Of a DNA stretch of 64,000 bases, positions 1-13,380 are shown in pieces; position 1 is the first letter of the stretch, and each line of letters starts with the position of its first letter. This DNA comes from Lichenostomus cassidix (taxonomy: Eukaryota; Chordata; Aves; Passeriformes; Meliphagidae): the NCBI GenBank assembly GCA_008360975.2, contig CM039189.1, positions 7,382,056-7,446,055 on the forward strand, read 5' to 3'. The notes below the pieces were generated by a model. It did no database searches and was not told where the DNA came from. It worked only from the letters and a program-made list of their open reading frames with translations. The translations under genes were made by a program, and so were the position numbers.

Positions 1-2600
1 ACAGGAAGTCTCAGTACCAAAAATTGTTCTCATCCCAGCCAGCACTCCATGTTATTTCTGGCACCTTTGTAAATTGATTTGCAAAAAAAACCCTTAGGAG
101 TCCCTTGGTATCTCTCAGCTCCCTCCACCTTGAGTATTTTACTGAAAACTAGAGTTTTTCCTACACTGTCAGGTTGAAGCAGCTCTCTGGGGCTCCCAGC
201 ACTGCAGCCAGCACAGACACACCGACTCCAGCTGCTAAATGCAAAATGCTGCTGCTGGGCACAGCCTGCTCCAAAGGTCGGCTTTGTCATTAGCTCTGCC
301 CTGACTGAGGAAACTCAGCCAGCTCAGGCATGCAGGTAGAGGGACTTTGCAACCTCCTGTACAGGTCTAGTTTAAGTGGGATATCATGAGAAAGACCCTG
401 TTGCCTTGTTTTCCTGTGAGAGACCTGTCTCATTTCATTAATGACATATTAAACCTGGTTAAGCGATAACAGTTTAATTTTTTTTTTAGCTCTTGTCTTC
501 CAAATAAATAATGATCCTGCATTCTGGGACAAAAGGCACATTTTTATAGCTCAATGTCAAATTTTGTTTCAAAAAGAACTTGAAAGTTATTCTTCATTGT
601 TGTCTTGGTCAGAGGGGTAATCTGTTTATTTCAGAATCTCCTAAATCCGATTTTCAGGCATAAAAACTGGAATTCGGGGGTCAGACTCAGGCCCACCAGT
701 TTGACGAACCCATAGAGGGCACCAGACACTCACTTTTCAGTGCACTGGCCAGGTGCTTGTCCTGTCCTCTGCAGTAAGTGTGCAGAGGGCTCCGGACTCC
801 TGGGATGAGGAGTGGGAGCTCCATGGAAATAGCATATTTGCATTCTAATCTGAACTGTTGGAATGGTGGGTAAACTGTCTCTTCCAAATTAAATATTGAA
901 ATAAAATGTTGGCTTGATCTGAAATTTCTTTTTCAAGTATCTGATGAAATGGGGAAACAAATCAGCTAAAATATTTTCTTTTCCATTGGAAGATTTCAAA
1001 CAAGAAATAAAAAATAATCTTTGACACGAAAAGTCTCTTCACATGGGAAAACGCAAGCATTCAATTTGGAAACAAAAAGAACTGTTTTGACTTCTTTTTT
1101 TCCCCCCCTTCTACAGCAGAAAATGAAATTAATTTACAGTTTGGTGTCACTGAATCTGCATTTTTCACCAAAAAGTTCAAACAGGACACTTCCTCCCCCT
1201 CTAGCCCCAGTTGTCTCCAATCAGCACTCTCCAGAGGAAATGTTTCAGTGGCCTTTGTAAAGATCACACCCTGAGAATCCCATTTCACTATTTACCCACC
1301 AGCAGTGCTAAATGAGAGGTAAATGAACAGGAAGAAAACACCCCCCCAAAGTGACTCACTGTCATGTGAGAAGTGTGCTGTCTGCCAGAACCACAAGTCC
1401 TGCTGTATTATCACAGTGGTTTATTTAATCTGTAAGTGAACTCTCGATATCATCTAACACATCTGCTCCCACCTTCCTGCCTGTGGATCTCTGTCCTACA
1501 GGCAGAGCCTTTTCTGGGTTCATTTCCACATCTGATGGGGTAAAGGGGCTCGGGCAGACCCACCCCAGCAAGAGTCTGATGCACCCTGTGGGACAGAGCA
1601 CCTGAAGCATCTACCAAGGCTGAAATATTACACAGAGCTGCACGAGAGCTTGCACAAATGTGGATGTAGCCAGCTAACAGACGGGATCTAGGAAATCACT
1701 CTCAGTAAACCTAAATAAATAAATTTGGGAAAGGGAGGGCAGGCACACCAGACTCGGAAGCAAGATTATGATCAAAATATGGAGACAGTTACTCTATCTC
1801 GGTAACTGTCCAAATTTGTATCCTCAATTCCAGACCCCTCAAGTCTCCTCAAGTTTGAAAACTTTCTTAGTTCAGGCTTCTCTTATTTTTACCAACCTTT
1901 ACTCCCATTTATCTCCCATTTATCTCCCATTTATCTCCAATCTTTCAAATGGTGCTTCACTTCTTGCAGCATAGAGGATGCAACCTTCACAAGTTTTCCA
2001 TCAACTTTAGTGGAGTTGGATGAAGCCCAAATTCCTGCAGCAACTGGAATTTGGGTGTCTTTCTAAGACTACTTATTTCTTATTGCCTAGGACAGACTTT
2101 GCTCTTCACTCCTTCCTTATTTCTCTTCTTTAAGAGATTAGATTATCCTTAAATAATATGCTTCCCAATTGTTTTATGTAGCAAACTGTCTCTGCTTCCT
2201 GCTTTATACACGGTTTGCATCCTGTGCACAAGGCCTAAGAGATCAGTTGTTTTGCCTCAGGGGGCAATTAATCCCCAGCACTGTAATCTGCACAGAGGCA
2301 TTTAATCTTTTAGGAAAGATGCACCTGAAAGGAACTTTCTGAGAAGCACAGGGCTGATAGAAACCACTGAGAAAAGCCAACAGTTTAGCCAGCGGCTGGG
2401 AATCTCCTTTCTGCTCCGATCAAGTTTCCCCAGCAATTAAATGCAGAGCCTTCCAACACAAGTGTTTTTCTAAGGCTGATGAGCAAAAGTCTCAGGGATT
2501 CAATTTCAGTATCTTCTCACAGGTCCCTGTTGCGTAACTCAGCTTCTCCCAGGAGACGGTTTGGTTTTGTTCCCACTGGCTGGGAGAGTCTTGCCTGGTG
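1..2600. other. Intergenic, AT-rich, no gene seen
   Basis: No open frame longer than about 90 codons and no recognised repeat except the 11-bp tandem repeat near 1.9 kb. Short C-runs near 1105 and 1342 are the only low-complexity tracts of note. Confidence 0.6.
1902..1938 (+). repeat. 11-bp tandem repeat (three full copies plus a partial one)
   Basis: Three perfect copies of CTCCCATTTAT followed by a partial fourth (CTCCAAT). An ordinary minisatellite-like slippage tract. Confidence 0.9.
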
Positions 2601-2611
2601 TTGGGCTGACA

Positions 2612-2653
2612 TATAAAAGTCAGCCTTCATATAAAAGTCCAGTCCCTATATAG
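2612..2653 (+). promoter_or_regulatory. Paired TATA-box-like motifs (candidate core promoter)
   Basis: TATAAAAG occurs at 2612-2619 and again at 2630-2637 in a short direct repeat (CATATAAAAGTC), followed by TATATAG at 2647-2653. The downstream sequence is moderately GC-rich and lacks an obvious coding exon. This could be the core promoter of an unrecognised or non-coding transcript, or a chance cluster in AT-rich DNA. Confidence 0.3.
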
Positions 2654-4739
2654 CAGGTCTGCAGGGCAGAGACTCTTCCTGTTGCACAAACTCCAAGCAG
2701 ACAGAGATCCTAATCCCTCCTTTGGCTTTGGAAGTGCAGCTAAGGCCACAGTCATCTGAAAGCATTTTGATGAGGTAATTACAGAGTGATGCATCCTTCA
2801 TTTTGTCACCTTGCTCTGCAACAACATATTCTGGATTACTTTTTCAGACTTTTCAACTTCAAGATATTCAGACCTTTCTAAGGAAGCCAGTCCCTTTTGC
2901 CAGGGATTTCTCTGGAATTTGGCTGAAATTCCAAAGCTCTCTATTTCTAATTTGGCTTCCTTGACTTATTTTCCATTTAGGCTGTCCCTACCTGTATCCT
3001 GCAATAGCTTTACCCTTTTTTTGCATATAGGGTTAGCTGAGGACAATGGGAAACAGCACAGGAATCCTAATTTTAAAGCAGTAGTGGACTGGCACTACAG
3101 CCTTTTATGATGTGTACTTCAGTGCCCAGATACGAATAGAGCAGTCAGATGTGGACCTCATTTTCACCTGCAGCATGTTCTCTGCACACCCAGCAACACT
3201 TTACAGCCATTCAAAACTTAGATTTATGATTTGGGAGACTCGTCCCAATTTAGCTTGCTGCTGGCACTCCTTGTTGGGGACCACCATGCTGTGGCATCCC
3301 TCAAAAGAGACTCATTCACCTTCCATTGCATTCCCTGTTTCCACTCATTTTGCTTTGGCCTCAGTCAGGAGTTTTCATGTTTTTGTTCAGCTACAGACTC
3401 TCAAGTATGGGTGGAAAGGGAAGGCAGGTAAGCCTGCTTTGTTCCCAGGCCACCAGAGCCACAGGTGCTGCCTTCAGGCCAGTGTGGCTCAGCTGCATCC
3501 CCCAGCACCCTCTCACACAGCTTCTCTCCAGTGTTGGCTTGACTGAGTGCAAGAAATGACACTCATCTTTCTCCCAGCTTTGCAGTAGAGCCGTGGGTCT
3601 CTCCAGCTGGGTCAGGTCCCCACTGCCTGCCAAGCTGCCCCACTGAACCAGTACTGGGATAAACCAGGCACATTTGCAAGGTCTGGTGCTTTCCCTTTGC
3701 CTTCCCTCACCTATGGAACAGGTCTGCCAGGAGTGCAGGTGCAGGGACTCCTTCATTTGCAAGAGGTGAGGCTCACAGGTCAGCAGCACACATCAAAAGG
3801 GCCACATAAAGACCTACATTCAGGGCTGTGTTTTCAAACCCAGGACACAGGCAGATGGACAAAAAAGACATTAAGTAGATAATAAGTTTTAGGCAAACAT
3901 CTCTTCTGAAAATGGCTCCCTGGAAGCCTATAGAGTTTTCCTGCCAATAATGAGGTTCTTGCTTAAGGCTAAGAGATGTCTGTAATGCATATCACATATG
4001 AATACATTCAGAATAAGGGGTCTTTAAATCAGCAAGCAATGCTGGACAAGTATAGGATGAGGTCAGTCTTGAAACTAAAGTTAAATCACTTTGAACTGGT
4101 ATCAGATGAAAGCTCATCTTCTAGGAAAAGCAGAAGGAAAAACAAACTCAAGGCAAAAACCAACCTATGAGTCATGAGGTTGAAATAGGTTATTCAGTCA
4201 CAATGTCCTGCAGCCACATCTCAACTCCAGTAAAATGGGTGTGAAGTCTGGAATCTCATGAAATATTTGTGACAATGAGCTCAGCAGGATGGACACAGAA
4301 GAGTCGCCTTGTCAGACCAGTATTTTCCACCATGTCCCACCCGTCTCCAGTCTTAGACTGTTGCTGTAGCTCCTTGGACAATGTCAGGGAATGGCTGCTG
4401 CTGCATAAAAAGTGTCCCCTTCAGTGTCCCTCTCTGCATTTGTGTTCTTATGGTTTAAAATAAAAAATTATATTTTGCCCCATTCTGTAATTTATTATCT
4501 CTGTAATTGTTTGATTTCTCCTTCTCCTCAGTTTCTTCTTCTTTAAACTTTTCTCTGTAAAGTACCACTCTTAGATTTTGTAGGGGTGGGCTGGTGACAT
4601 TTCTGAATTGGAACAACAGACATCTTGACAAAAATAGTGAGAACATATACAGCAACACTTCTGAAACCCCCCAGCCTGCAAGGGTTCCCTGAACCAGGCT
4701 TGGTTGCTTTGTATTTATTAGCTCTTGTTAGATTTTTTT

Positions 4740-4865
4740 CCCATGGACTTGTCCAGTCATTCTTTGAACCCTTGGAGGTTTTTAGCGAGCACAACTTCCC
4801 CCAACAAAGTATTCCAGACCATTCCTGTGAACAGGCTATCCTTGAAAAGATCACCTAGTGCCATA
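4740..4865 (-). mobile_element. Old CR1 fragment (minus strand)
   Basis: CTTGTCCAGTCATTCTTTGA, then GAACCCTTGGAGG, and CACAACTTCCCCCAACAAAG followed by TATTCCAGACC follow the reverse complement of the CR1 3' untranslated region (TCCAGTCCTTTCTTGAACCC..CACAACATCCCCTGGCAA..GTTCCACAG). Well diverged, so old. Confidence 0.6.
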
Positions 4866-5910
4866 TAACACTTCTCAAACGTTCAGTAGATGAATTCCTG
4901 GTAGACTCTCTGATAGATCTAATGTGCACACTATGAGCAGGATACATGACCTGTATCCTGAACTCTGACTGTAAGATATTTCAGGTGAAAGATGACCTAA
5001 ATGTAATTACTGATGTCAGCATCAGTATGACTTTTTTTTTTTTTAATCATCTGAAGGAAAATTACTTGTGTTTGTAAGAAGAAATATAACTGGATATCCA
5101 CTAAGACCTGGTGAAATTGAAAGTCTGTAGGTTTGAATCAACATCAACAGGTATTATCTACTCTGAGAAAGTTTTAGAGGTCCAGTCTGTACCCTGAGAA
5201 AAAAATAGGACAAATCCAGATCCCAAAAGCTTCTGCCACAAATTGGGCAAGAAAATGAAAGAATAAAGAAAATAAAATGGATAAGGAGGGCTCAAGTGTA
5301 CGTTTAACTGTCTGACCCCTCTCTCCTCATCTCCCAACATCGTGAACAGCAAGAAATCAAAAGCAAACATTTAATTGCCTCCAAAATAAAGTGGGACGGA
5401 AACAAGCTTCAATTTGAGCCTTAGGCAGAGGTTTTCATGGTTCTTTTATTTTAGTTACCTTGCTCACTAGTAAAAGATACCTTCAGGAGCTCCTCCCCGG
5501 CACATTGTCTTTAGGGATCCCAGGAAAGAACAATGCCGTGATTTTTATCAGCCCTCCCTCGGCGGCATTGCAACTGTAGGAAAGGATTGGCTTCCCTGGC
5601 AAACAAGGAGGAGTGTCCTGCACCTCGGCCCTGAATCCAGCTCTGAGTGAGTCAGTGCAAAGGCAGACTGTAAATCGCTGCACCCTGTGTTGCACAACTG
5701 GCTGCCAGGGAGGCAGGAATACAGCCCCGAGGGAAAAGAAGTAGCCAAGCAGCCTGAAAAGTAAAAGTCACCTGCAGGGACTACAATCTAGAAACCCCAA
5801 ACTGAACTCCACAAGATTTTCATCAGCGTTTCCAAAAGAGAGGTTAGCAAACTGTGGATTGAAATGTGAAATCATTGGGCAAACTGACTGAACCACAAAA
5901 TGAGTAACTT

Positions 5911-5933
5911 CCTCCGGGAGCTCCCGCCGGAGG
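5911..5933. promoter_or_regulatory. GC-rich hairpin / nested palindrome
   Basis: CCTCCGG and CCGGAGG form 7-bp arms around a 9-nt loop. The perfect palindrome GGGAGCTCCC (5916-5925) overlaps the arm and loop. Flanked by TTCCTCCGG (ETS-like) and GGTCGGG in a 0.5-kb patch (5460-5960) of higher GC and CpG than the surroundings. Confidence 0.4.
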
Positions 5934-8880
5934 GGTCGGGATTGCTTTAAGGTGCACGGCCTCTGTGATGTAAATTGTCTTGAACCCTAAGAGGTTTTGC
6001 AGATTTACATGATAAGGAACTGTTTTCTCCCCCAGCTACTGAGCATGATGTGGGGGAGAGATTGAGTAAGAAGGAAAGAAGAAAAGCAGAAGCAGAAAGC
6101 TGGAAGGAGACGGTAGGGAAAGAAGATTCTTCCAACACACTGGTTTATGAGATTGAAAGTCAAAGGGGTAAAGAGAGCAAGAGATGGATGATGGATTTGG
6201 GCAGGGTTAGTGCAAAAGGAACTGCAAGTGGATATTGCACCTGGAGCTGCTCAGGCACGGGCAAATGCCAATCTACCAATATGTGCTTTCACCAATGTAC
6301 AGAGAGCTACCAGGTAGTCATGAAACAAAACAAAGACAGTCCTGGTTTTGCAGAACATTTCTCCAAATATCAGAAATCATAAATCCAGGTGATTCTGGAG
6401 CCGGTGATAAGCCAGAGTCTTTGGATTTAAAAGGACTTGGAGGATTTTTCTTACATGAATTTTGCCCAAATTTTTCACCTTTATACAAACCTTTCACTTC
6501 TATATGACCACATGGCAAGGAGTTCCATTATTTAATCAAATGTTTAATTAAACTGAGGTCCTCCTTCACCCAGAATTGATGCTTTGGCCAGATCCTGCAA
6601 TGCAGGAAGAATTCTGGGAGCTGTCTGAGAGAACTGACTGTGCTCAATGATCCTTTGAGTCTGGATAACCAAGAAAAAAGGGTCACAGTGACTTCCAGGG
6701 ATTGAAAGCTCACGGAAGAAGAACAGAAGTTCTTCGTGATGATAAGAACAAGAGCAGTCCAGGGAGCAGAGTACACAAGTAAAGCTTTAGGAGCTGAAGT
6801 CCATTTCCAGACACTTCATATATCCATAGAAACAGATGAATTGGCATGAGACCACATCTACAAATGCAGTAGGGATATAAGATGAGGATGGAGAACAATC
6901 TGTGCCTGAGGCTCTCCTCCCACGAAGGAGCAACAAGTCATGTCTGGGAGCATGGAGTGGCTGAGAGGCTAAGATGAAGACAGGAGATAAATGGATGTGG
7001 GGAACTACTAACATTCAAACAGGGGAAAAGGAACAGAAGGTTGGCATGGAAGTGATTTCTCTCTTTCTAAAGGAAACTTGCAATTCTTTCAGGGAACATT
7101 TTTCATCTCCCATTCCTCCAGGTCTTGTCACAACAGAAAGCTTCATTCTCTTCTTGTTCTCAGTGGTGCAACTCCCTCTACATCAGCTAACGTATATTGA
7201 TAGAAGACAGAAGAACAAATCCCAGGGCTGGAAGAAGAAAACTCCTCCATCATGAGTCCCCTGGTACAGCATGTGAGAAGGCTCTTTCCTTTTAGCCTTG
7301 GAGAGGATATCTAATTGCTTTTAATGTTGCATCTATCAATGCTGGGCCACAAGACGTTTGTTTGCTTCAGGTGTCATGGGAGCTGAAAAATCTTTTTGTG
7401 GGGAATGATATTATCCCTCTAAAGCCTTATCTTAAGGAAAACATATGTGATCTTGCAGGGAAGCCTCTCCCAGTTGCATTTTAACTTAACAGGAGGTTCC
7501 TTTCCCGACATATCTGTTAGCAAGGGAATATATGCACACACACATCCACATAGCACTTTAGCAACCAAAGAATGTGAAGCCCTGCTCAGATGGGCTGGGG
7601 GAGGGAAGCAGCTGGGGAAGAAGGCTTCCCATGCCATTCCAGCTTTGAGATATCCCTGGAACGAAGGGGTAATTGTACAAAAGTCAAATATGTTGGTTCT
7701 GAACTGCTGCCAGCTGGAGGCCTCTGTGTCAGCAGGGCCCAGCCCACCATCCTCCAGCCACCACCCTGGAGACTCCTGCTGCCTGATGCTGCAAAAGGGA
7801 TAACACATCTTCTGGCCTGAGGATGCTAAACCTTGCTCTGAAAAAAACCTTACTGGGCTTGTTACAGGGCAATAGCTGCACACAGAGTGTAGTGCTGTGG
7901 GCCATGGCCTTGGGAATGGAACAGAGAAAGAAGCTCCTGCCTTGCTGATGCTGCCAGAGAGGGAAAGGATGGATTCTGTGCTCTGAGATAGGGACAGAAG
8001 AGGTTCAAATTACTGGCAGATTTTGGAAAGCTTTTTAAGTGGTATCTTCAAAGATGTCACTTGTCCTAACTCTGATGGTGTCAAAGAATATTTCAAAGGG
8101 GGCATTGTTTGTGCACTTTCAGATGTCTCACCTTTAATGCCTCTGAGCTTCTACTCCTCCTGTATAAATGGAATTGCCTGCCTTGCCTGTGATTTACTCT
8201 AAAGGGGAAACTTTTACCCTCTGGAAGACTCCCATAGTCCCTGAGCTTGTAAGAAGCAAGATAAATAATCACACCAAGAGTGTCTCTTGAAGTCTAAATG
8301 TTGTGATTGTTAAAAATTGAATTCTTAGGTTGTTAGCACAGTTCTGCAATAAACTGCTGAATTCCCTTATGTCATTCTGTCTTTGTTACTGTTTATATTT
8401 TCCACTATTTGTTTTCTATGGAAGAACTTTGTTCAAAACACATTTTCATTTTTAAATGTTCACTGTTTTTGCCCATTGCTATCTTATTACATTCTAGTGA
8501 AAACAAAGACTTAATTAGAAATATGATTGTGTCTTGCAAAAAAATCTCTGAAGTCAAGATACAATGAACTAGTAAAAAGGTAGATGTCACTATCATTTTT
8601 CCAGCTCATCTGGGCAGAGTTCTCTCTGCTTGCGATGGGTTTGTACAGCAGCTTGCTCAATCCTAGAGCTTGTCTGAGGTTTGTGGGCTTCCCTTTTAGA
8701 CAAACAGAAGTAGTAATACAAAATCCAGCAGCATGAGTTCAGTCCTGTTGCCAAGGACCCCCACTCCTCATCCCTTCCAAACCCTGAGGAAATCCATCGA
8801 TTACACGCTGTTTTTTGGAAGTCAGCAGTTTTGGGTGGTTTTGAACTGGGCGGCCTCTTCTAAAGCAAACATAAATCAGC

Positions 8881-8898
8881 ACATATATATATATACAC
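8881..8898 (+). repeat. Short (AT)n run
   Basis: An eight-unit AT run flanked by AC and CCC. Other homopolymer tracts of note are A14 near 9653-9666, a split T-run at 27955-27978, a T-run at 31630-31648 and a run of about ten G at 13141-13151. Confidence 0.8.
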
Positions 8899-11800
8899 CC
8901 TCCTGCACACACAAACCCCATACATCATTTTAATAAAATCCTACCAAAACAAGGAGTCCACTGCTCTCAGATAATTCACCTCCATAAGAAGATGAAGTGA
9001 ACAAACAGTGTCAGAGACACAAGTCACCATCTCTACTACCAGAAGTCTAAAATTTTGTGATCATAAGGGTGGTATGAAAACATGGCTCTAAAGCAAGCAT
9101 TTGGAAGCAAGGGTGTTTGCATGGGTGATGTGGCTAAAGAAGGAACAGTCAGTGTTTAAATGGCAACAAGGATAAAAAAACATAAGGAAAATTCTGGCCT
9201 TTGGAGAATTTGAAAGAGACTGTGGCATCTCAGGACAAATGTTTCTGCCTTCCCTGCCTCCTCCTTGAATACCCTGCTAGAAAACAGGAGGTAGGGTATC
9301 AGGCAGAGGGAAATGTGTCATTTACTGGCATTGCTGCCTTCCCCAGCACTCCCACAGCTGCTGTGGTTTTACTCACAGGCCCACTGAAGGTAGGAGGAAT
9401 TCTGTACCCAGACTGGAAACACCAGTAAGGAATGAAGCAAAGAAACCCTACCTCTGAACTCAGCCAGTGGGCTATAAGCAGAGTTGCTGTGGCCACTGCA
9501 CAACAGCACAGATCACTTCTGTTCCTGCCCAACAGCATCTTACCTCATCCATCAGCCCAGACTTCGACTGTAACATGACTGGAAACTTACAGCCACAGTA
9601 TTTTTCACTTTTTGGGTCAGGTTTCTTTTTGGGGTAGCTGGCTGTACCCTCCAAAAAAAAAAAAAACCAAAAAGGAAGAAGGAAAGAAAAAACCCCAAAA
9701 CATTTATTGCATTTTACATCCCATAGTGGCCTCTGAATCAGAACAGCATTGTCCAACTATCATCCCAGCCCTTCTCTCAATGCTGTACTGTGACACTGAT
9801 CCCTTTCCTAGAGCCACTAGGACAAGACAGCAATTTGTGACTTACTCCTCTTCCTGAGCGATTAGAAAGATCTCAATTTCTTTGCATTGTGACAGAACAT
9901 TTTGCCTTGAGCTTTCTGCATCTTTGATGCAATCCTAAAACTAAGCACTATTTTAAAAACAACAACAAAAAAAGCATTTTCTGGCATTCATTTCCAGAAG
10001 AAGTGAGAAGAGCCCAATTTAATATGCAAGACATCAATAGGTCCAGTAAAATCTATTCCTTGCATACAACCTAGTGCTCTTGCCGTAAATTCAGATTTGT
10101 TCATGACCACAACAAAGCCCTTCAATGGTTGAGGAAGATCATTACAGGATTTTCCTTGTTGTTACAGCCCAGAAGAGAAAGCAGTTTCAGCACAGCTGAC
10201 TGAACTTTGCATCTAGCAAACTCTGCAGATGGGTCACAGGCTTCCAAAAAGTGTATCAGTCAGAGATGAATTGGATTAAAGATAATCTGCAATGTGAAAT
10301 CCTGTTAGAAAAGGGGTTTCCACTGCTTCCAGAGCTGAAACTCTCCTGGACTGAAAAAAGGCAGCTGATGTTTGTTTTGACAGCTGTGCAGAGTGAGAGG
10401 TGTGTGTGTGCGTGCTGGGGAACAACACATATGGTGACCATGTGACACAACCCACAACCAGATGAAAGAAAATTGTCCAATATCTCCAGCAGCGTGGTTC
10501 AAATTCCACTTCAACCAAATTGGCGGGCGTGACAAATGCCAGCTAGTCCTTCTTCTCTATGCTGATTTAGGAGGCAAAGTACTCCATTTGATCACCTGCA
10601 TGCTGTGGTTTTCATCTACTCCTAAAATTTTGGGATGCCAAATAGAGAAAAGCTGCTGGTTGTTAAATCATATCATTGCTTCTCCAGTTCAAGTTTCTTA
10701 TTCTTCCACCTCATTTAAAAATTCTTTTTTTTCCTTCAAGGCTTATGCCACTGTGGCAGCTCAGGGAAATGAAACTTTGTGTTCCTGCAGAAAAGGAGGG
10801 TGATGCAGGACCAGACAATTCACCATGAGGGAATAGGACAGAAGCCCAGATTGAAGCAGAGGGAATCTGACATCTGTACAGAATCTGTACAGACAGGTAC
10901 AGAAAGGGACTGCATACATTCAGGGAAGAGGAATCCATCTTCAGCTATTAACCAAAAAGTGACGTCTGCTGCAAGGGACTGAGGGGAAAGAATTGCCCAG
11001 CCCATGCTGTGTGCACTTCCATAAATTCAGTGTGATTGACAGATGGACAGCTTAGGGCTCTCCTTGATCCACCACTGCCATTGGAGATGGGGCTTCCTTA
11101 GCAACTGCTACATCACATCCTCCTTGCACCATACAAATAATGCCTATTATGGTCTTCTTTTACTTCTGTCAATAACAATGATGACTCCTTCATGCCCCTA
11201 CAGGACTCCCAAATATTACTGTCCCCAAAGACATTCACTAAGAACAGATTATATAGTCCAGGCTGAGGAGAGACCCCCTCTCAATTTGATCGTCAAACCT
11301 TTTTATGGACAAAAAATCCAGGTAAAGCCCTGACTGAGAAGCTGGAGAAGCTTGTTGAGTTACTATGGAGTGACTTTCCCAAGAGCTACTCTGTTTGCAT
11401 GTGTCCCAAAACATTCAGGGCAGAAATCTTAACAAAAGGATCAGTGGATTTAAATGGGATTAATATTTCACACTGATGATTATAGAAAGTGTCTTGGTTT
11501 TTCCAAATTTCTTCTTTGTGGTGCCATCAGAAGCAAATGGTTTCGTGGATTATGCAGCAGTTAATGCTTTCTCCCTGCCCTGAATGGAACCTGTACACAG
11601 AGGAACCCCTTGAGCTTTATTTGAGCTCTTAAAGTGACTTTTTAAATGAGCAGAAAACCACCTATAATGACTACTTGGTTAAATTAAAAATTACTTTTCT
11701 TGATCTGAAACCTTTTCCTAACCATTTAAAATTAGCATTACCAGAAATTCATTTATGTAAACCTGTCCACACAAGCTTTACATTAAATCCATTAGGAGAA

Positions 11801-13235
11801 TAATCATACCTTTAATTCAATCAGCTCAGTGTTGATTGCAAACCAACAACCATTAAGTGGCTGCAAATAGCCCATAGTTCTGTCAAAAATACCTTGTCCA
11901 GTTCTGTAGGGAGCTTTGCTAGAAAACAATGGTAACTTGAAACCTTGTGCAGTGGCAAACCAAGGAAAGATGCTACAATGCTCCCTTCTTTTCCAGTCAA
12001 ACTGAAGATCCTTCTGCAACTGGTTGCTGAACATCACATTAACAAGACATGCTTAAGAAATACTGTTCTCAACAGTTAAGTGGGGGGGAAATTACACATG
12101 ACTCAACTATTTCCTTGCTACGATTTATTACATTTTAAATGTGCTCATGTTGTACCCATCAGCCTCTCTGCTGCTATGGAGTCTGTGCCAGAATTATGAC
12201 AAATGAGATTTTTCTGCTCACTACAAGTTTTATCTGAATTATCTACCATGTTAGAGGTCATGGGTATAACACTTCATTTTTCTCAGACCCATAGATATAC
12301 TGAATGTGGATGCCAGGTCATGAACTATTTCACAGGCTTGCTATCATGAACTCATGTGGAAAAAAAAAAAACATAGTGCACAATTAGCCTTATCTTCTAG
12401 AGTTCCCAAGGATGAAGTCCAGTCTATACTGATTTATCTGATCTTTCCTGTAAACTGGAATGAGGATAATGTGGGGACACAGAATTCATCCTGCACCATT
12501 GTAGCAGAACAAAAGGAGGACAACAGGAACGGTGAGCAGCACCTGGGGAGTGGAACCCTCACAGGTCTTATAATGATCTGGCCTTTGAAAGAAATTGTCT
12601 TCTTCTAAACAATGCCTTGGTAAATACAAAGCACATGCTGAGATAGCCACTGACCCCCACAGAGGACTCTGCCACCCGTGTAGAGACAGAGCTCAAGGGA
12701 GAGCTTTCTTTCCACAGCTGTTCTTGACCTTTAGATAGCACTGGAATAACCAAGTTGGGAAAAATCCCAGTTAATGTCTTCCTCTCAAAGACAGTGGTGG
12801 TGGAGCTTTATCAACATTTGGGGTTACAAATAACTCCAAAGCACTGAGAAAACAAAGCAAGAACATGTGAAATGTGGGATTATCCCAGATGTTGCACTTT
12901 AACTTCAGTTGGTGAAACCATGACCCGAGTAACCTAGTGAGATGGATTGCAGTGCAACTGGATGTATATTATCCATATTATTGGCCTAATATTTCAAGCT
13001 GATCTTCTGCTTACAGTTCATGTCAGCACATAGACTGGCTTATTCAACCTCTTGAAAACATCTTGCAGAGATAAAACACATGTGTATATATTATAATCTT
13101 TGGTAAGTCAGAGTCTTCTTTTATGAAACAGCGACGTTTATGGGGGGGGGGACTGATCATTTTCAGATGTTTTGTTTAATTCAACTAAGCAGTTAGACAG
13201 ATACTAACAACACAAGAACAATCCTAAACATTTTA

Positions 13236-13380
13236 GAGCCAGAATCTCTTCATCACCCTGGACCAGTCACTGATCTGCAGTCTTGTGAGCTACATTTACA
13301 CTTTGAGTTTCCTTGTCATAAATTGGAACTGGGATGTGCCACCAGTTTTAAAACCTTCTGCAGCACTGTCCCTTTGAGGT
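13236..13380 (+). mobile_element. Possible MIR-like SINE fragment
   Basis: CACCCTGGACCAGTCACTGA and TTGAGTTTCCTTGTCATAAA followed by TTGGAACTGGGATG resemble the MIR CORE (ACCTTGGGCAAGTCACTT..CAGTTTCCTCATCTGTAAAATGGG). Confidence 0.48.

Larger units (their letters stand above)
2660..13235. other. Intergenic, no recognised gene
   Basis: Holds the old CR1 fragment at 4.74 kb, the GC-richer patch at 5.46-5.96 kb with its hairpin, the short AT run at 8.88 kb and A-rich runs at 9.65 and 12.36 kb. Open frames of 144 codons (3112-3546, +) and 154 codons (7419-7883, -) begin without coding signals and match no family I know, so I do not call them genes. Confidence 0.55.

Noticed and set aside
3112..3546. 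144-codon + frame
   Set aside because: Overlaps open frames in the other two + phases and one - phase, a sign of locally stop-poor sequence rather than coding.
7419..7883. 154-codon - frame with a complementary + frame of 118 codons
   Set aside because: Both strands open together and neither resembles a known protein; no splice or poly(A) context that favours either.
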